Assembly: GCF_007991175.1 (NCBI RefSeq)
Contig: NZ_BJXV01000003.1
Coordinates: 83,578-147,577 of the forward strand
Length of the DNA stretch: 64,000 nt
Reading direction: 5' to 3'
Source: Halovibrio variabilis
Lineage (GTDB): Bacteria > Pseudomonadota > Gammaproteobacteria > Pseudomonadales > Halomonadaceae
Positions 62,674 through 64,000 of this stretch are shown piece after piece (position 1 is the stretch's first letter; the number at the start of each line of letters is the position of its first letter). The notes under the pieces were generated by a model that was not told the origin of the DNA, searched no databases, and saw nothing but the letters and a program-made list of their open reading frames with translations. The position numbers were made by a program, and so were the translations under genes.

Positions 62674-63414
62674 TTATTGGTTGGGGATTCTCACGTAGAT
62701 ACTGTCATCACCTTGCTTTTCGATTGTAATGAAAAGGTCTTTACCAGTATCCAGCGTGGCAGTCGCTTTGTAAAAGCCTGCAGACACTTCTTCGGTGATC
62801 GTGACGGCTTTACACGTGGCTGAGCCGTAGAATTGATTCGCAATGATATCCGTTACAATTGGGCATGCCGATTCTTCCAGCGCAGCTTCACTTCCACCGA
62901 TTGTGATAAAGATAGAGATGACCATAGCTGCCATCCATCCCCAAAAATAATGCTTCTTTTGCTTAAGCAGCGTCGCACGCTTCCACAGATACACTGGAAT
63001 AACCAAGCACCACCAGCTACTGGGAGCCTGATGCCCGGCTGCCTTCAGCTTGCGCTCATCGAGAACGCACAAGACAACGTTAGGTACCAAGTACAACAAG
63101 GTAGATGCGGCTCCCAGGACATCAATTAATAGGAGCTCTAGCAAGGCGCCTACAATAGGGATAGCAACGACTAGCCAAACATAAAGGTTATAGACTTCTG
63201 TCCCAGCGAGAGGGGGAGGCATATTAGACGGGGCAGCAAACATCCCAGACAGAGCAGTTTGATAGGCTGGCACCCAGTCGCCTATTCCTCCCCAAACCTT
63301 GGTGTCCTTTGATACTTTCCCTTTCGTGACGAGATCTTTTAGCTCTTCAAAATTAAACGGCCCAAGCTTTTCGCCTTTCTCCGCATAGTACCAATTGTTT
63401 GTTTCTTCGGGCAT
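62674..63414 (-). CDS. GYF_2-domain (DUF4339) membrane protein
   Basis: 246 residues. The N-terminus has a GYF_2/DUF4339 domain (about 6-55: WYYAEKGEKLGPFNFEELKD, then VWGGIGDWVPAYQ). Three to four hydrophobic segments follow (about 75-185), then a C-terminal extracytoplasmic beta-rich domain of about 65 residues with two cysteines (ACPIVTD; SATCKAV). Function is unknown; GYF-like domains bind proline-rich partners. GGAG lies six bases before the ATG. Base composition is lower in G+C than the core genes, in keeping with an island gene. Confidence 0.75.
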   Translation of the reverse strand: MPEETNNWYYAEKGEKLGPFNFEELKDLVTKGKVSKDTKVWGGIGDWVPAYQTALSGMFAAPSNMPPPLAGTEVYNLYVWLVVAIPIVGALLELLLIDVLGAASTLLYLVPNVVLCVLDERKLKAAGHQAPSSWWCLVIPVYLWKRATLLKQKKHYFWGWMAAMVISIFITIGGSEAALEESACPIVTDIIANQFYGSATCKAVTITEEVSAGFYKATATLDTGKDLFITIEKQGDDSIYVRIPNQ

Positions 63415-63563
63415 TAGAGGCTCCGCTTGCCAAATGAATGAAGTTTGTTCTCAAGAAGGCGCATGCCTAATCAAGAATCTATATCGGCAAGCGGGAGTTG
63501 GACTTTAATACTACAGCCGTAGCTAGCTGAGCCCGAGTACAGTTTTTCGAAAGTAGGTAGATC

Positions 63564-63977
63564 ATGATGGCATCCGATTTCCCCGATTCCAGATATTTCG
63601 ATGAGATGGCCGACCGACTCGGCAAGCTTTTCCGCGTTCCGAAACGCGCGAGCGGGCCATGGCCTACCTCAAAGGCCTGTTGGGCCAGTCGAACGCAAGA
63701 ACGGCTGGCAGCTCGCCAAGTGGCTAGGCGATGCTACCCTACCCCCGATGGCGTTCAATATCTTCTTGAGCGGGCCCGCTGGGACCCGGAGGTGGCGTGT
63801 GATGAATTGCGACGCTGGGTGGCACTACCTGGGCACACCGGACGGTGTGCTGATTCTCGATGAGACGGGATTCATCAAGAAGGGGCAACATTCTGCCGAC
63901 GTCCAGCGCCAGTACAGCGGTACGGCAGGACGTGTCGAGAACAGTCAGATTGGCGTATTTCTCTGTTATGCCGGCTC
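63564..63977 (+). pseudogene. IS701-family transposase, frameshifted and cut at the right edge
   Basis: Pieces in different frames together read as an IS701-type transposase: FPDSRYFDEMADRLGKLF, RERAMAYLKGLLG, KNGWQLAKWLGDAT, DGVQYLLERARWDPEVACDE and LILDETGFIKKGQHSADVQR with the first catalytic Asp of the DDE triad. At least three frame changes lie between 63630 and 63830. The gene runs into the poly-G tract. The shifts may be true decay or assembly error near a contig end. Confidence 0.75.
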
Positions 63978-64000
63978 GGGGGGGGGGGGGGGGGGGGGGG
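63978..64000. other. 23-base poly-G run at the window edge
   Basis: Every base from 63978 to 64000 is G, directly inside a transposase gene. Such runs are typical of no-signal reads in two-colour sequencing that were built into a contig end. It is probably not biological. Confidence 0.8.

Overview
The window looks like a chromosomal segment of a halophilic or marine gammaproteobacterium, most likely Halomonas/Vreelandella-like. This is an inference from gene content: two-subunit arginine succinyltransferase (AruF/AruG type), FabV, DbpA, a bacterial RIO kinase, several sodium-coupled carriers and moderately high G+C. No rRNA gene or complete tRNA gene was found. About 55 protein genes are recognisable, mostly ordinary housekeeping and catabolic genes.

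Layout. 1-9 kb: a diguanylate cyclase cut by the left edge, a DUF2252 protein, a LysR / amidase / DUF3311 / Na+-solute symporter cluster, two GNAT acetyltransferases and a lone BluB-type flavoenzyme. 9-15.3 kb: a tight arginine succinyltransferase operon in transcription order astC-aruF-aruG-astD-astB, with astE absent from its usual place. 15.6-18.1 kb: a G+C-rich pair (C45-type acyltransferase/hydrolase and a small monooxygenase-fold protein), then an SDR enzyme. 18.1-31.6 kb: a GlxA-type regulator, FabV, glutathione peroxidase, LysE exporter, YebC/YeeN protein, MDR oxidoreductase, ABC exporter, RIO kinase, DbpA, YbaK and PhoH. 31.7-38.1 kb: YihY and a four-gene membrane operon of complex I/Mrp-type subunits. 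38.2-57.5 kb: esterase, SLC13/TrkA-C carrier, cold-shock protein, GMC oxidoreductase, exported MsrA, succinate-semialdehyde-type dehydrogenase, PgpA, DUF533 protein, SbcCD, a DASS carrier, a CDP-alcohol phosphatidyltransferase, SstT and an MFS carrier. 57.6-59.2 kb: a Xre-cupin regulator overlapping azlC and azlD, probably a branched-chain amino acid exporter.

From about 59.3 kb the sequence becomes a decayed, mobile region: remnants of a siderophore ABC ATPase and a TonB-dependent receptor, a PQQ-type sugar dehydrogenase, an apparent 3' half of a tRNA (a possible attachment site), an IS3-family end, a GYF-domain membrane protein, a frameshifted IS701-type transposase and a 23-base poly-G run at the right edge that looks like an artefact.

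The most unusual system is the 32.7-38.1 kb operon: three NuoL/M/N-MrpA/D-like subunits plus a fused DUF4040/NuoK-MrpC-like protein, without the other Mrp subunits or any redox arm, and with one of the three proteins lacking the key TM5 glutamate. A second recurring feature is short direct tandem repeats (13-17 bp units) in several intergenic spacers.
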